Shown here in pieces: positions 56,101 through 64,000 of a stretch of 64,000 nucleotides of DNA; position 1 is the first letter of the stretch, and each line of letters opens with the position of its first letter. A program made the translations under genes and the position numbers. The stretch is from NCBI GenBank assembly GCA_947650285.1, contig CANTFL010000080.1, positions 186,001 to 250,000 on the forward strand, read 5' to 3'. The stretch is from Hyaloperonospora brassicae (lineage: Eukaryota; Oomycota; Peronosporomycetes; Peronosporales; Peronosporaceae). The notes beneath the pieces are model-generated. The model saw only the letters and a program-made list of their open reading frames with translations. It was not told the origin of the DNA and searched no databases.

Positions 56101-57381
56101 ACACAAATTCTTGTTCGTGTCAGGTACTACATTCGGTAGTCCTTCCGTAGCCTCCTTTGTCTTTTTAAACTTGTTGTGGCTAATGTGACCCATTCGTGCA
56201 TGCCACAGCTCCCACTTGTTACCAGCGTCTTCATGTTCTACCAACATCGCGTGCTCATACTCCACATCAAGAGTGTACACGCTTCTCATGCGCTTCGCAG
56301 AAATCATCAACACATTATCCTTGTAGATACCGCAGTATTTTTCACCGAATCGAACGTTGTACCCACGCTGGACGATCTTGGGCACCGCTAGTAGTCGTCT
56401 GTCCAGCGTTGGAATGTGCAATACTTCATTCACAGTCACTGCTGTACCATTCGTACAGCGAAATCGAATGCTTCCTCGTCCAATTGCATTCATGACCGCA
56501 CCATCGGCAACGCGAACTTGAATGGCTTCTCTCAATTTCTCGTACTCAAAGAAATCTTCTTCGGCTGGGGTCATATGTGACGAGGCGCCGCTGTCCAACA
56601 ACCATCCTTTTTTTAATCCGTTTGTGGCCGTGAATGCCATTTCATTTCCATCATTCTTGGTGGCAGATCGGCACTCAAACTGCTTGTGTCCGATCTTGTT
56701 ACAGCGGTGACACTTCCCACGAAACGGCTGTTTCTTCTTCCAGCTCTCTTCTGCACCACGTTGTTTGCGCATTCCACGACCACGATCCTGTTTATGGCCT
56801 CCACGACCAACGCGGAAAGCTCCTTCGGAGACCTCTTGCTGCTGCTTCTTCTTGTGTTCCTTCAACAGCTTTTCTTTCACATCCACCATCGTCACACCCA
56901 TGGAATTCTCAATGATGGACACAATCATCTCGTACTCTGCCGGTAAGCTACTCAGCAGAACTGTCATCTGGCGTGCGTCGTCCATGGTATCGCCCACCGC
57001 CTCCATACTCAAAACAAGTTCATCGAAACGGTCGAGGTGGCTCACCATGTCGCCTCCCTCATCCATACGAAATTCGTGCAATCGACGTGTCAGTGCCACT
57101 CGATTCTGAAGGTTTGTCTTGTTGTAGTAGTCGCGTAGTGTTTCCCATGCTTCCTTCGCAGTGCGAGCATGTCGGATCTTCGTCTGATGCTTTACTTCGA
57201 TCCCTTGAGCAATAATAGCAAACGCCTTCATGTCCTTGACCTTCCAATCCTCCGTCATCTCCTGCTCCGACTTCACTTCCAAGATGTGCTCTAGCAGGCC
57301 CTTCCTCGCAAGTGTCATCTTCATATTGAATTCCCAATGGAAGTAGTTGTCTGTTCCAAGCAGGTCATCGGGTTTCTTCAT
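53140..57381 (-). CDS. copia B Gag-Pol polyprotein, uninterrupted
   Basis: 1413 aa. Gag occupies residues 1 to about 237, with zinc knuckle CHRCNKIGHKQFEC at 224-237. Protease begins at about 259 (DSGASSHM, D263). The GAG-pre-integrase HHCC segment is near 405-445 (ELWHARMGHIS, CGGCLQGKLC). The integrase core has D458 (HSDVMGPM), D521 (TDNGGEY) and E557 (NGVAERMNR), D,D-35-E spacing. RT is at about 930-1150 with YVDD at 1083-1086. RNase H begins near 1250 (YSDADWG, D1257) and ends in the HVDIRHHFVREKV tail region. An acidic linker (about 700-900) joins integrase and RT. The polyprotein would make virus-like particles, copy the RNA and insert the cDNA. Gag and Pol are in frame because the A-run after NGL is seven long. 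With no frameshift visible, Gag excess would need another mechanism. Confidence 0.95.
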   Translation of the reverse strand: MKKPDDLLGTDNYFHWEFNMKMTLARKGLLEHILEVKSEQEMTEDWKVKDMKAFAIIAQGIEVKHQTKIRHARTAKEAWETLRDYYNKTNLQNRVALTRRLHEFRMDEGGDMVSHLDRFDELVLSMEAVGDTMDDARQMTVLLSSLPAEYEMIVSIIENSMGVTMVDVKEKLLKEHKKKQQQEVSEGAFRVGRGGHKQDRGRGMRKQRGAEESWKKKQPFRGKCHRCNKIGHKQFECRSATKNDGNEMAFTATNGLKKGWLLDSGASSHMTPAEEDFFEYEKLREAIQVRVADGAVMNAIGRGSIRFRCTNGTAVTVNEVLHIPTLDRRLLAVPKIVQRGYNVRFGEKYCGIYKDNVLMISAKRMRSVYTLDVEYEHAMLVEHEDAGNKWELWHARMGHISHNKFKKTKEATEGLPNVVPDTNKNLCGGCLQGKLCVASFPQESKTKTTQPLQLIHSDVMGPMKNPTPGGSRYVLSLVDDFSRLVTVYFLKSKSEVLSKFIEFRTEMEQQCGFRIKAIRTDNGGEYKNKRFASYCKKHGIIHQKTVPYSPQQNGVAERMNRTIVETARSMMHYKRVAKKWWAEAVNTAVYLLNRTTNCNHEEKTPFELCFKTKPEISHLRVFGSLGYAHIDDSKRTKFDAKGFRCMLLGYARHTKGYRVLDLETGTIKISRSIALDEREVSNIYEDNPVVPHPKMIIIRQDDDDGDQPSNLQQDGDEDVEMEEHEIVEDVEMEVPSSDNDISNTPSSETSNHYLARNMNNEQHQHTSQVIQQGPRHQELELHNPHDSGAMVFRPQLKRRSGREHQYRVLTDDASGRSESGPRGGVDEMLPIEQPVQLLLEDNNTSTTTENSIVPYNENHEASGSEDDEPPSKRSRINSDVALIAEVAMIARDLPGSYAEAVNGPDRYQWIKAIENEFAAHERNKTWTPIVRKPGMKPIGSKWVWAKKSDGRYKARLVALGFLQQYGINFFETYAAVASMNSIRMLLSICCAAGYVIDQLDVDTAYLNADLQEEVYLLPPKGMKIGSEFVLKLNRALYGLKQAANAWNKTIHNALLEMGFVACGADRCIYKIKDGEGWAYVCLYVDDMIVAAKEATTVRKVKEQISQRFQTKDLGPVKHLLGMEVMYDRKKREMFISQQRYIEETADMFGQTQARPTGNPCDQSMKLSSANSPKSDVERQAMSRTPYRQLLGRLLFIVTTTRPDAAFPVSQLGRFAENPGSQHWKALIKVLRYLRSTSGFGLHYSVDKLQQQLTAYSDADWGNSLDDRRSVSGVLLVLNGGPVIFKSKYQRTVALSTSEAEYMALSMCTQDILWARMLMADLGFEQKNPTVIYEDNQGAIALATNPGYHARTKHVDIRHHFVREKVLAGDIKVIYKETEHQLADILTKALGTKRFQYLRAGMDIKVRDGPEHQQ

Positions 57382-57427
57382 CGTACTGGCTTCTGGCAGG
57401 GCTCCTTAAGCTCTTGGGCTCATAACC

Positions 57428-57681
57428 TGTTATGTCGAAGGAAAATTGGAAAGTGTATTGAATTAGTTTTCCTATGAACTTACTCGTCGTGTTATCTTCT
57501 TCTACCTTGTAGCTTTCCCTGATCTTGATGGATTCTAGAACATACACTCAAGGTAGTTCTAGAATCATCAGACTGCACGTGAACCGTTTACACCCTGTCG
57601 TATCATCGCTGTCTTGTCACTTGTGCGTAGCAAATCACAGTTGGCTTTGTTGACCGTGCATTGACAGTGCACACATCAACA
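57428..57681 (-). repeat. copia B 5' LTR
   Basis: 254 bp, two differences from its partner, sharing the CACACATCAACA end variant. Followed by 44 bp of filler, not by the target-site duplication. Confidence 0.95.
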
Positions 57682-57725
57682 AAAAGGTGGCAACTCGTGG
57701 AGGTGGGGGTTGTGGGAAAGGTTAA
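57682..57725. other. 44-bp filler between copia B and its target-site repeat
   Basis: It separates the LTR end from CAACC. It contains 22 bp identical to 52362-52383, located about 500 bp to the left of the element. It looks like templated filler added during an aberrant insertion or repair event. Confidence 0.65.
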
Positions 57726-58374
57726 CAACCATCATCCACTTGTAACCACTCGAACCGCTACAAACCATCATCCACTTTTACCGATTCATCGTCTGCAACG
57801 GCCAAGATGAGATCATCACTGCATCCAGGATTCTTTCTGCCTGTCAACCTCTCGTTACCGAAGGTTGTCGTATCCTAGCCATAAGCATGCTTACTTCATA
57901 GTCAGTATCATGTGTAGCCGTCGGAACTGCATCCAAGGCTACGAGCAGTCGATGTTACCAAGTAGCCGGAGCGGCCTGGCAAAGAAGACGCTTGTTCCAC
58001 ATCGGTTTCCCCACCCACTGCCGCAGCAGTGTTTCGGTCTTCAAGTGGTTGACGGTCTCTGCCTGTAACAATTCAGTCTACCTGTAACAATTCAGTCGAT
58101 CAAGTCCATACGTTGAGACGGATGCATCGAAGACTTCAACGAGACGAAACGATCGAGGAACAGCAATGATATTATTCTTCGGCTCAACTCATACTAGCAA
58201 ATCAATACGCTTCTTCACCTCGTCTCATCTCAGACTCACTCAGCTTCACTCCACTCCGATCGATCTACTGAATCAACCGCATCAGCAGTCGCAGAGCGCG
58301 GAAGATGATTGAGCAAACGCATGACCGTGCGAAAAGGAAAGTCGTCTTTTCGTCTTACCGTGCAGTCCGCACGC

Positions 58375-58683
58375 TCACCAACCACGCCCCCATTTACCAC
58401 CACCACCGCCCCATTTACCACCACCGCCACCCCATTTACCACCACCACCGCCCCATTTACCACCACCACCGCCCCATTTACCACCTCCGCCTCCCCATCT
58501 TCTCTCTTGCTGGCCATCGTCATCATCTTCGTTCATCGCCTCGGCGTCGGGTTGCATGCTCGTCTCATCGCTGACAGCATCTTCGGCGGTGGCGTCTGCA
58601 AGAGCTCGCAACGCGGGTGTCTCTGTGGCCAGGACGCTTGTCGTAGCGAGGACGGCAGCAGCAAGGACGGCAGTGAACTTCAT
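58375..58683 (-). CDS. small secreted Gly-rich GGGGGKW-repeat protein, copy 2 (intact)
   Basis: 102 aa from the ATG at 58683. The signal peptide and acidic region are identical to the D1 copy, with RALA at 26-29 and QQERR ending at 62. Five GGGGGKW heptads follow in uninterrupted frame, ending GRGW and a stop. The upstream region keeps the 21-bp repeats (58904-58966) and the CCCGTTAT pair. The gene lies between the head-to-head 5' LTRs of copia B and C, so LTR-driven or antisense transcription across it is possible. Glycine-rich repeat proteins can be wall components or secreted effectors; the sequence does not decide. This copy is more likely to be the functional one. Confidence 0.8.
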   Translation of the reverse strand: MKFTAVLAAAVLATTSVLATETPALRALADATAEDAVSDETSMQPDAEAMNEDDDDGQQERRWGGGGGKWGGGGGKWGGGGGKWGGGGGKWGGGGGKWGRGW

Positions 58684-58903
58684 TGTCGTTGTGAAAGTAC
58701 TTTGTGACTTGGCTCGTTCGTCTCGTGTCGGAAGCGAATTTCGTTGTGAGTAGTAGAATGAATGCAGCTCGATGAGCTGTGTTTGTCCCACCCCCATTAT
58801 AACGGGACATAACGGGATGATGGAGAACTCTTCGGAACTCAAGGAACGTGCTCTGAGAAAAGCTGCGCCAGCTGCCATCACGTCAAGAACAATCGAAAAA
58901 TAG

Positions 58904-58966
58904 TCAGACAATCAGCCGTGTATGTCGGATAATCGAATGTGTTTGTCGAATAATCAGCCGTGCATG
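58904..58966. repeat. three 21-bp tandem repeats, D2 copy
   Basis: The same array as 51311-51373 with one substitution in the first unit (TCAGACA against TCGGACA). It is located upstream of the intact Gly-rich gene. Confidence 0.7.
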
Positions 58967-59699
58967 TTGGATCCGGATCCTGTCGATGGCTTTGCCACCT
59001 ATTCGGTGCAACAACTCTCGCTCGAGCAATGTGGTCTCATCTCGGAGAGGCGTGTGCTTCACGCATAGCGTCGATCATTGCTAAGATACTATCAGTGGGC
59101 TACAATGATGACAACCGAGCTCTCGGGTATCCGGGAACTGCACACTTTGATCGGTGCGTTTCACCTCTTGGAAGATATGTTGAACGCTGCCGTCTGGACA
59201 AACCCGATCCTGATGTCTTCCAAGTTGCCTCGACAACTCTCGCAACGATGCTTGGCGCGTTCGCAAAGAGACACAACCAAGAACAGAAATACTTTTAGAC
59301 GTTTGCAAACACATCGGAGAATAGTAGTAGGCATATTGGGTCGCTCTGCACACGTCCATACTAAAGCTTACAAACTTTTAGCTCTCTCTCTATCGTTCAT
59401 TTAATTTTGCTCTAGGTACAATGAACTGCTCCAAGTCGAATCAAAATGTAAGCGTACAATCCTTTTGGCAAGCGATACAACCGACACCTTCGCGTGACCG
59501 GATGGTTTTGGTTCGACTGATATTATGTTCATTTCCTCTGTCAGGAGACTTTGTCTCTTCACGTGAGCCAACTGAGAGCAGCCAATCAATGGTCAAGCGG
59601 CTTCGTCAACTCCGCCGATGAAACGCACAACACCTCCATAAGTGCAAATGCGGCGGCAGTGATAGCTTGCAAACCGATTCGGTATTCCACGGGAAAAAT

Positions 59700-59953
59700 T
59701 GTTGATGGGTGCACTGTCAATGCACGGTCAACAAAGCCAACTGTGATTTGCTACGCACAAGTGACAAGACAGCGATGATACGACAGGGTGTAAACGGTTC
59801 ACGTGCAGTCTGATGATTCTAGAACTACCTTGAGTGTATGTTCTAGAATCCATCAAGATCAGGGAAAGCTACAAGGTAGAAGAAGATAACACGACGAGTA
59901 AGTTCATAGGAAAACTAATTCAATACACTTTCCAATTTTCCTTCGACATAACA
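59700..59953 (+). repeat. copia C 5' LTR
   Basis: 254 bp with the copy-A-type end (TGTTGATGGGTGC). The TTCTAGAA boxes are at 59817-59824 and 59841-59848. Confidence 0.95.
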
Positions 59954-59968
59954 GGTTATGAGCCCAAG
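59954..59968 (+). other. copia C primer-binding site, half-tRNA type
   Basis: GGTTATGAGCCCAAG immediately follows the LTR. It is complementary to the initiator methionine tRNA anticodon arm, as in copies A and B. Confidence 0.75.
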
Positions 59969-59999
59969 AGCTTAAGGACCCCTGCCAGAAGCCAGTACG

Positions 60000-60809
60000 A
60001 TGAAGAAACCCGATGACCTGCTTGGAACAGACAACTACTTCCATTGGGAATTCAATATGAAGATGACACTTGCGAGGAAGGGCCTGCTAGAGCACATCTT
60101 GGAAGTGAAGTCGGAGCAGGAGATGACGGAGGATTGGAAGGTCAAGGACATGAAGGCGTTTGCTATTATTGCTCAAGGGATCGAAGTAAAGCATCAGACG
60201 AAGATCCGACATGCTCGCACTGCGAAGGAAGCATGGGAAACACTACGCGACTACTACAACAAGACAAACCTTCAGAATCGAGTGGCACTGACACGTCGAT
60301 TGCACGAATTTCGTATGGATGAGGGAGGCGACATGGTGAGCCACCTCGACCGTTTCGATGAACTTGTTTTGAGTATGGAGGCGGTGGGCGATACCATGGA
60401 CGACGCACGCCAGATGACAGTTCTGCTGAGTAGCTTACCGGCAGAGTACGAGATGATTGTGTCCATCATTGAGAATTCCATGGGTGTGACGATGGTGGAT
60501 GTGAAAGAAAAGCTGTTGAAGGAACACAAGAAGAAGCAGCAGCAAGAGGTCTCCGAAGGAGCTTTCCGCGTTGGTCGTGGAGGCCATAAACAGGATCGTG
60601 GTCGTGGAATGCGCAAACAACGTGGTGCAGAAGAGAGCTGGAAGAAGAAACAGCCGTTTCGTGGGAAGTGTCACCGCTGTAACAAGATCGGACACAAGCA
60701 GTTTGAGTGCCGATCTGCCACCAAGAATGATGGAAATGAAATGGCATTCACGGCCACAAACGGATTAAAAAAGGATGGTTGTTGGACAGCGGCGCCTCGT
60801 CACATATGA
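60000..60809 (+). CDS. copia C Gag
   Basis: 269 aa. Residues 1-258 equal copy B Gag, including zinc knuckle CHRCNKIGHKQFEC (224-237). After NGLKK the frame runs into DGCWTAAPRHI and a stop. The last shared codons are TTA AAA AAG, an X_XXY_YYZ heptamer (A_AAA_AAG) in the correct register. A -1 shift there would continue with GWLLDSGASS, exactly the copy B junction. The normal product would then be Gag alone, with Gag-Pol produced by frameshifting, as many retroelements do. Confidence 0.9.
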   Translation: MKKPDDLLGTDNYFHWEFNMKMTLARKGLLEHILEVKSEQEMTEDWKVKDMKAFAIIAQGIEVKHQTKIRHARTAKEAWETLRDYYNKTNLQNRVALTRRLHEFRMDEGGDMVSHLDRFDELVLSMEAVGDTMDDARQMTVLLSSLPAEYEMIVSIIENSMGVTMVDVKEKLLKEHKKKQQQEVSEGAFRVGRGGHKQDRGRGMRKQRGAEESWKKKQPFRGKCHRCNKIGHKQFECRSATKNDGNEMAFTATNGLKKDGCWTAAPRHI

Positions 60810-63800
60810 CCCCAGCCGAAGAAGATTTCTTTGAGTACGAGAAATTGAGAGAAGCCATTCAAGTTCGCGTTGCCGATGGTGCGGTCATGAATGCAATTGG
60901 ACGAGGAAGCATTCGATTTCGCTGTACGAATGGTACAGCAGTGACTGTGAATGAAGTATTGCACATTCCAACGCTGGACAGACGACTACTAGCGGTGCCC
61001 AAGATCGTCCAGCGTGGGTACAACGTTCGATTCGGTGAAAAATACTGCGGTATCTACAAGGATAATGTGTTGATGATTTCTGCGAAGCGCATGAGAAGCG
61101 TGTACACTCTTGATGTGGAGTATGAGCACGCGATGTTGGTAGAACATGAAGACGCTGGTAACAAGTGGGAGCTGTGGCATGCACGAATGGGTCACATTAG
61201 CCACAACAAGTTTAAAAAGACAAAGGAGGCTACGGAAGGACTACCGAATGTAGTACCTGACACGAACAAGAATTTGTGTGGAGGGTGTCTACAAGGGAAA
61301 CTGTGTGTCGCGAGTTTTCCACAAGAGTCGAAGACAAAGACAACGCAGCCACTGCAGCTTATTCACTCTGACGTCATGGGCCCTATGAAGAACCCAACTC
61401 CTGGTGGGTCACGATACGTATTGTCTCTCGTGGACGATTTTTCAAGATTAGTGACTGTATATTTTCTGAAGTCCAAGAGTGAAGTACTGTCGAAGTTCAT
61501 TGAATTTCGGACCGAGATGGAGCAGCAGTGTGGATTTCGTATTAAGGCCATACGTACTGACAATGGCGGTGAATACAAAAACAAGAGGTTTGCTTCGTAC
61601 TGCAAGAAACACGGCATCATCCATCAGAAGACAGTACCCTACAGTCCTCAACAAAACGGTGTTGCTGAACGGATGAACCGTACGATTGTTGAGACGGCCA
61701 GAAGCATGATGCATTACAAGCGGGTGGCAAAGAAGTGGTGGGCCGAAGCTGTGAATACGGCGGTGTATTTACTTAACAGAACCACGAACTGCAATCACGA
61801 GGAGAAGACTCCTTTTGAACTGTGCTTTAAGACGAAGCCCGAAATTTCTCACCTACGTGTATTTGGTTCACTTGGATACGCACATATCGATGACTCAAAG
61901 CGCACGAAATTCGACGCGAAAGGGTTTCGCTGCATGCTGTTAGGATATGCAAGACACACCAAGGGTTACAGGGTGCTTGATCTGGAGACTGGTACGATCA
62001 AGATCAGTCGTTCGATCGCGTTAGATGAACGTGAAGTTAGTAACATTTACGAAGACAATCCGGTTGTACCACACCCGAAGATGATAATAATACGACAAGA
62101 TGACGATGATGGAGATCAACCAAGTAACTTGCAACAAGATGGTGATGAAGATGTTGAAATGGAAGAGCACGAAATTGTCGAAGATGTGGAGATGGAAGTA
62201 CCGAGTTCTGACAATGACATCAGTAACACACCTTCGAGTGAGACAAGCAATCATTATCTTGCAAGAAATATGAACAACGAACAACATCAACACACTTCCC
62301 AAGTAATTCAACAAGGACCTCGTCACCAAGAACTCGAATTACACAATCCGCACGACTCTGGAGCGATGGTGTTCCGTCCACAACTTAAGCGTCGTTCCGG
62401 TCGCGAGCATCAGTATCGTGTTCTTACTGACGATGCCAGTGGGAGAAGTGAATCCGGACCACGAGGAGGTGTTGATGAAATGCTACCAATTGAGCAACCT
62501 GTTCAGCTCTTGTTGGAAGACAATAACACTAGTACCACAACAGAAAACAGCATTGTGCCATACAATGAAAACCATGAAGCCAGTGGGAGTGAAGATGACG
62601 AACCTCCTTCCAAGCGATCGCGAATAAACAGCGATGTGGCATTGATAGCAGAAGTTGCCATGATAGCTCGTGATTTACCTGGCTCTTATGCGGAGGCAGT
62701 GAATGGACCTGACAGATACCAATGGATTAAAGCTATTGAGAATGAATTTGCGGCTCATGAGCGTAACAAGACGTGGACACCAATTGTACGCAAGCCTGGA
62801 ATGAAACCAATTGGATCGAAGTGGGTATGGGCTAAAAAGAGTGATGGTCGATACAAAGCACGACTTGTGGCGCTCGGATTCCTGCAACAATATGGTATCA
62901 ACTTTTTCGAGACGTACGCGGCTGTCGCCAGTATGAACTCCATCAGGATGCTATTGTCGATTTGCTGCGCAGCAGGATATGTGATCGACCAGCTTGATGT
63001 TGATACGGCCTACCTGAATGCCGACCTACAAGAAGAAGTATACTTGTTACCACCCAAAGGGATGAAAATTGGCAGCGAGTTTGTACTTAAATTGAATCGC
63101 GCGCTTTACGGACTTAAGCAGGCTGCAAATGCCTGGAATAAGACGATTCACAATGCATTACTGGAGATGGGATTTGTCGCGTGCGGTGCTGATCGATGCA
63201 TATACAAGATAAAGGATGGTGAAGGCTGGGCGTACGTGTGCTTATACGTTGATGATATGATTGTGGCTGCAAAAGAAGCAACCACGGTACGCAAGGTGAA
63301 AGAACAAATCTCTCAGCGGTTTCAAACCAAAGACCTTGGTCCAGTGAAGCACTTGCTTGGAATGGAAGTTATGTACGACCGAAAGAAGCGTGAGATGTTT
63401 ATTTCGCAACAAAGATACATCGAGGAGACTGCAGACATGTTTGGACAGACTCAAGCCCGACCAACTGGTAACCCATGTGATCAGAGCATGAAACTGTCCA
63501 GCGCAAACAGTCCAAAGTCCGATGTCGAAAGACAAGCCATGAGTCGTACACCGTACCGCCAATTGCTGGGACGACTGCTGTTTATAGTGACCACGACCAG
63601 ACCAGACGCAGCATTTCCTGTGAGCCAACTTGGACGATTTGCAGAAAACCCTGGCTCACAACACTGGAAGGCACTGATCAAAGTGCTAAGATACCTCCGC
63701 TCGACGAGTGGTTTTGGATTACACTACAGTGTTGACAAACTACAGCAACAACTAACAGCGTATAGTGACGCCGATTGGGGAAACAGCTTGGACGACCGTC

Positions 63801-64000
63801 GATCGGTATCTGGTGTTTTGCTGGTGCTTAATGGAGGCCCTGTTATATTTAAGTCTAAGTACCAACGCACCGTTGCATTGAGTACTTCTGAGGCTGAATA
63901 CATGGCGCTAAGCATGTGCACTCAAGACATACTATGGGCAAGGATGTTAATGGCTGACCTCGGATTCGAGCAGAAGAATCCTACTGTCATCTACGAGGAT
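60773..64000 (+). CDS. copia C Pol (partial, -1 frame relative to gag)
   Basis: The frame is open from 60773 (GWLLDSGASSHM) to the window end; the first ATG is at 60806 (MTPAEEDFF). The order is protease, HHCC segment, integrase (HSDVMGPM, TDNGGEY, NGVAERMNR), acidic linker, RT with YVDD (near 63246-63257) and most of RNase H (YSDADWG, STSEAEYMAL, YED at the edge). The integrase region deleted in copy A is present here. No stop is apparent, so the copy is potentially functional if the gag-pol shift occurs. About the last 50 codons and the 3' LTR are outside the window. Confidence 0.92.

Larger units (their letters stand above)
52879..57681 (-). mobile_element. Ty1/copia LTR retrotransposon copy B, coding-intact
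   Basis: 4803 bp, 254-bp LTRs (52879-53132 and 57428-57681) differing at two positions. One 1413-codon gag-pol frame spans the element. The purine tract (53133-53142) and half-tRNA primer site (57413-57427) are in place. The expected 5-bp duplication is not adjacent on the right; CAACC (52874-52878) recurs at 57726-57730, 44 bp beyond the LTR end. With all catalytic residues present this is the best candidate for the autonomous source of the family. Confidence 0.95.
52851..59690. repeat. duplicated segment D2, interrupted by copia B
   Basis: Its left edge (52851-52878) matches D1 up to CAACC, then copia B (52879-57681) and a 44-bp filler intervene. D1 homology resumes at CAACC (57726) and runs to GATTCGGTAT (59685), just left of copia C at 59700. 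Confidence 0.85.
59700..64000 (+). mobile_element. Ty1/copia LTR retrotransposon copy C (cut by window end)
   Basis: The 5' LTR at 59700-59953 (254 bp, TG...CA) is followed by the half-tRNA primer site and then gag and pol reading rightwards into the window end. It is nearly identical to copies A and B but in the opposite orientation, facing copy B head-to-head across D2. The 3' LTR and target-site duplication lie outside the window; the left flanking pentamer is AAAAT. Gag and pol are in different frames because the A-run is six long. Confidence 0.95.

Noticed and set aside
59834..60016. 60-codon open frame across the LTR end and leader of each copia copy (possible upstream ORF overlapping the gag start)
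   Set aside because: It begins with GTG, not ATG, and is present in all copies only because they are identical. There is no independent sign of coding.
1..64000. tRNA or rRNA genes
   Set aside because: I looked for anticodon arms and TTCRA boxes. The only tRNA-like matches are the retrotransposon primer sites, which are complements and not genes.

Overview
The window reads as nuclear DNA of an oomycete, most likely Peronosporales (Phytophthora or downy mildew lineage). This rests on a compact, intron-poor gene island with 69-79 bp GT-AG introns, a GH17 glucanase fused to a ricin-B-type lectin domain, small secreted repeat proteins, and a large load of Ty1/copia and Ty3/gypsy LTR retrotransposons. 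The species cannot be fixed from this sequence alone. No rRNA, tRNA or CRISPR was seen.

Layout. 1-7.1 kb: AT-rich, no supportable gene, one decayed coding remnant near 6 kb. 7.1-10.95 kb: copia copy A (minus), with a perfect GGATG target-site duplication and an in-frame integrase deletion. 11.4-18.0 kb: the only conventional gene island: a secreted GH17 glucanase (minus), a six-exon PLAA/Doa1-type Cdc48 cofactor (plus) and an acidic, Ser-rich protein of unknown function (minus). 20.5-28.2 kb: gypsy copy 1 (minus, TSD TCGAA). 28.2-36.3 kb: AT-rich DNA holding two decayed hammerhead-ribozyme-like motifs. 36.35-42.3 kb: an old copia element (D) abutting a truncated older one (E). 42.5-50.05 kb: gypsy copy 2 (minus, TSD TCACT). 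50.1-59.7 kb: a directly duplicated ~2 kb segment (D1, D2), each copy with a gene for a small secreted GGGGGKW-repeat protein. Copia copy B (minus, one uninterrupted 1413-codon gag-pol) sits in the left edge of D2. 59.7-64 kb: copia copy C (plus), cut by the window end and head-to-head with B.

Main discovery candidates. (1) Both gypsy elements carry, between pol and the 3' LTR, a ~433-codon ORF on the strand opposite to gag-pol. Codon-by-codon comparison of the two copies over 56 codons gives 34 third-position, 4 second-position and 3 first-position differences, the mark of a selected protein; its 3' part overlaps the pol tail and chromodomain on the other strand. (2) In the young copia family the gag/protease junction is an A-run of 6, 7 or 8 in the three copies. 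Seven fuses gag and pol; six makes an in-register A_AAA_AAG heptamer that a -1 shift would resolve exactly into pol; eight puts pol in +1. (3) The copia LTR has two heat-shock-element-like TTCTAGAA boxes as an inverted repeat, and three copia lineages have a primer site matching the initiator tRNA anticodon arm instead of the tRNA 3' end. (4) The two gypsy elements have different target-site duplications but share a ~4.2 kb, nearly identical and identically broken gag-RT tract, while their integrase/antisense-ORF/LTR portions are diverged.
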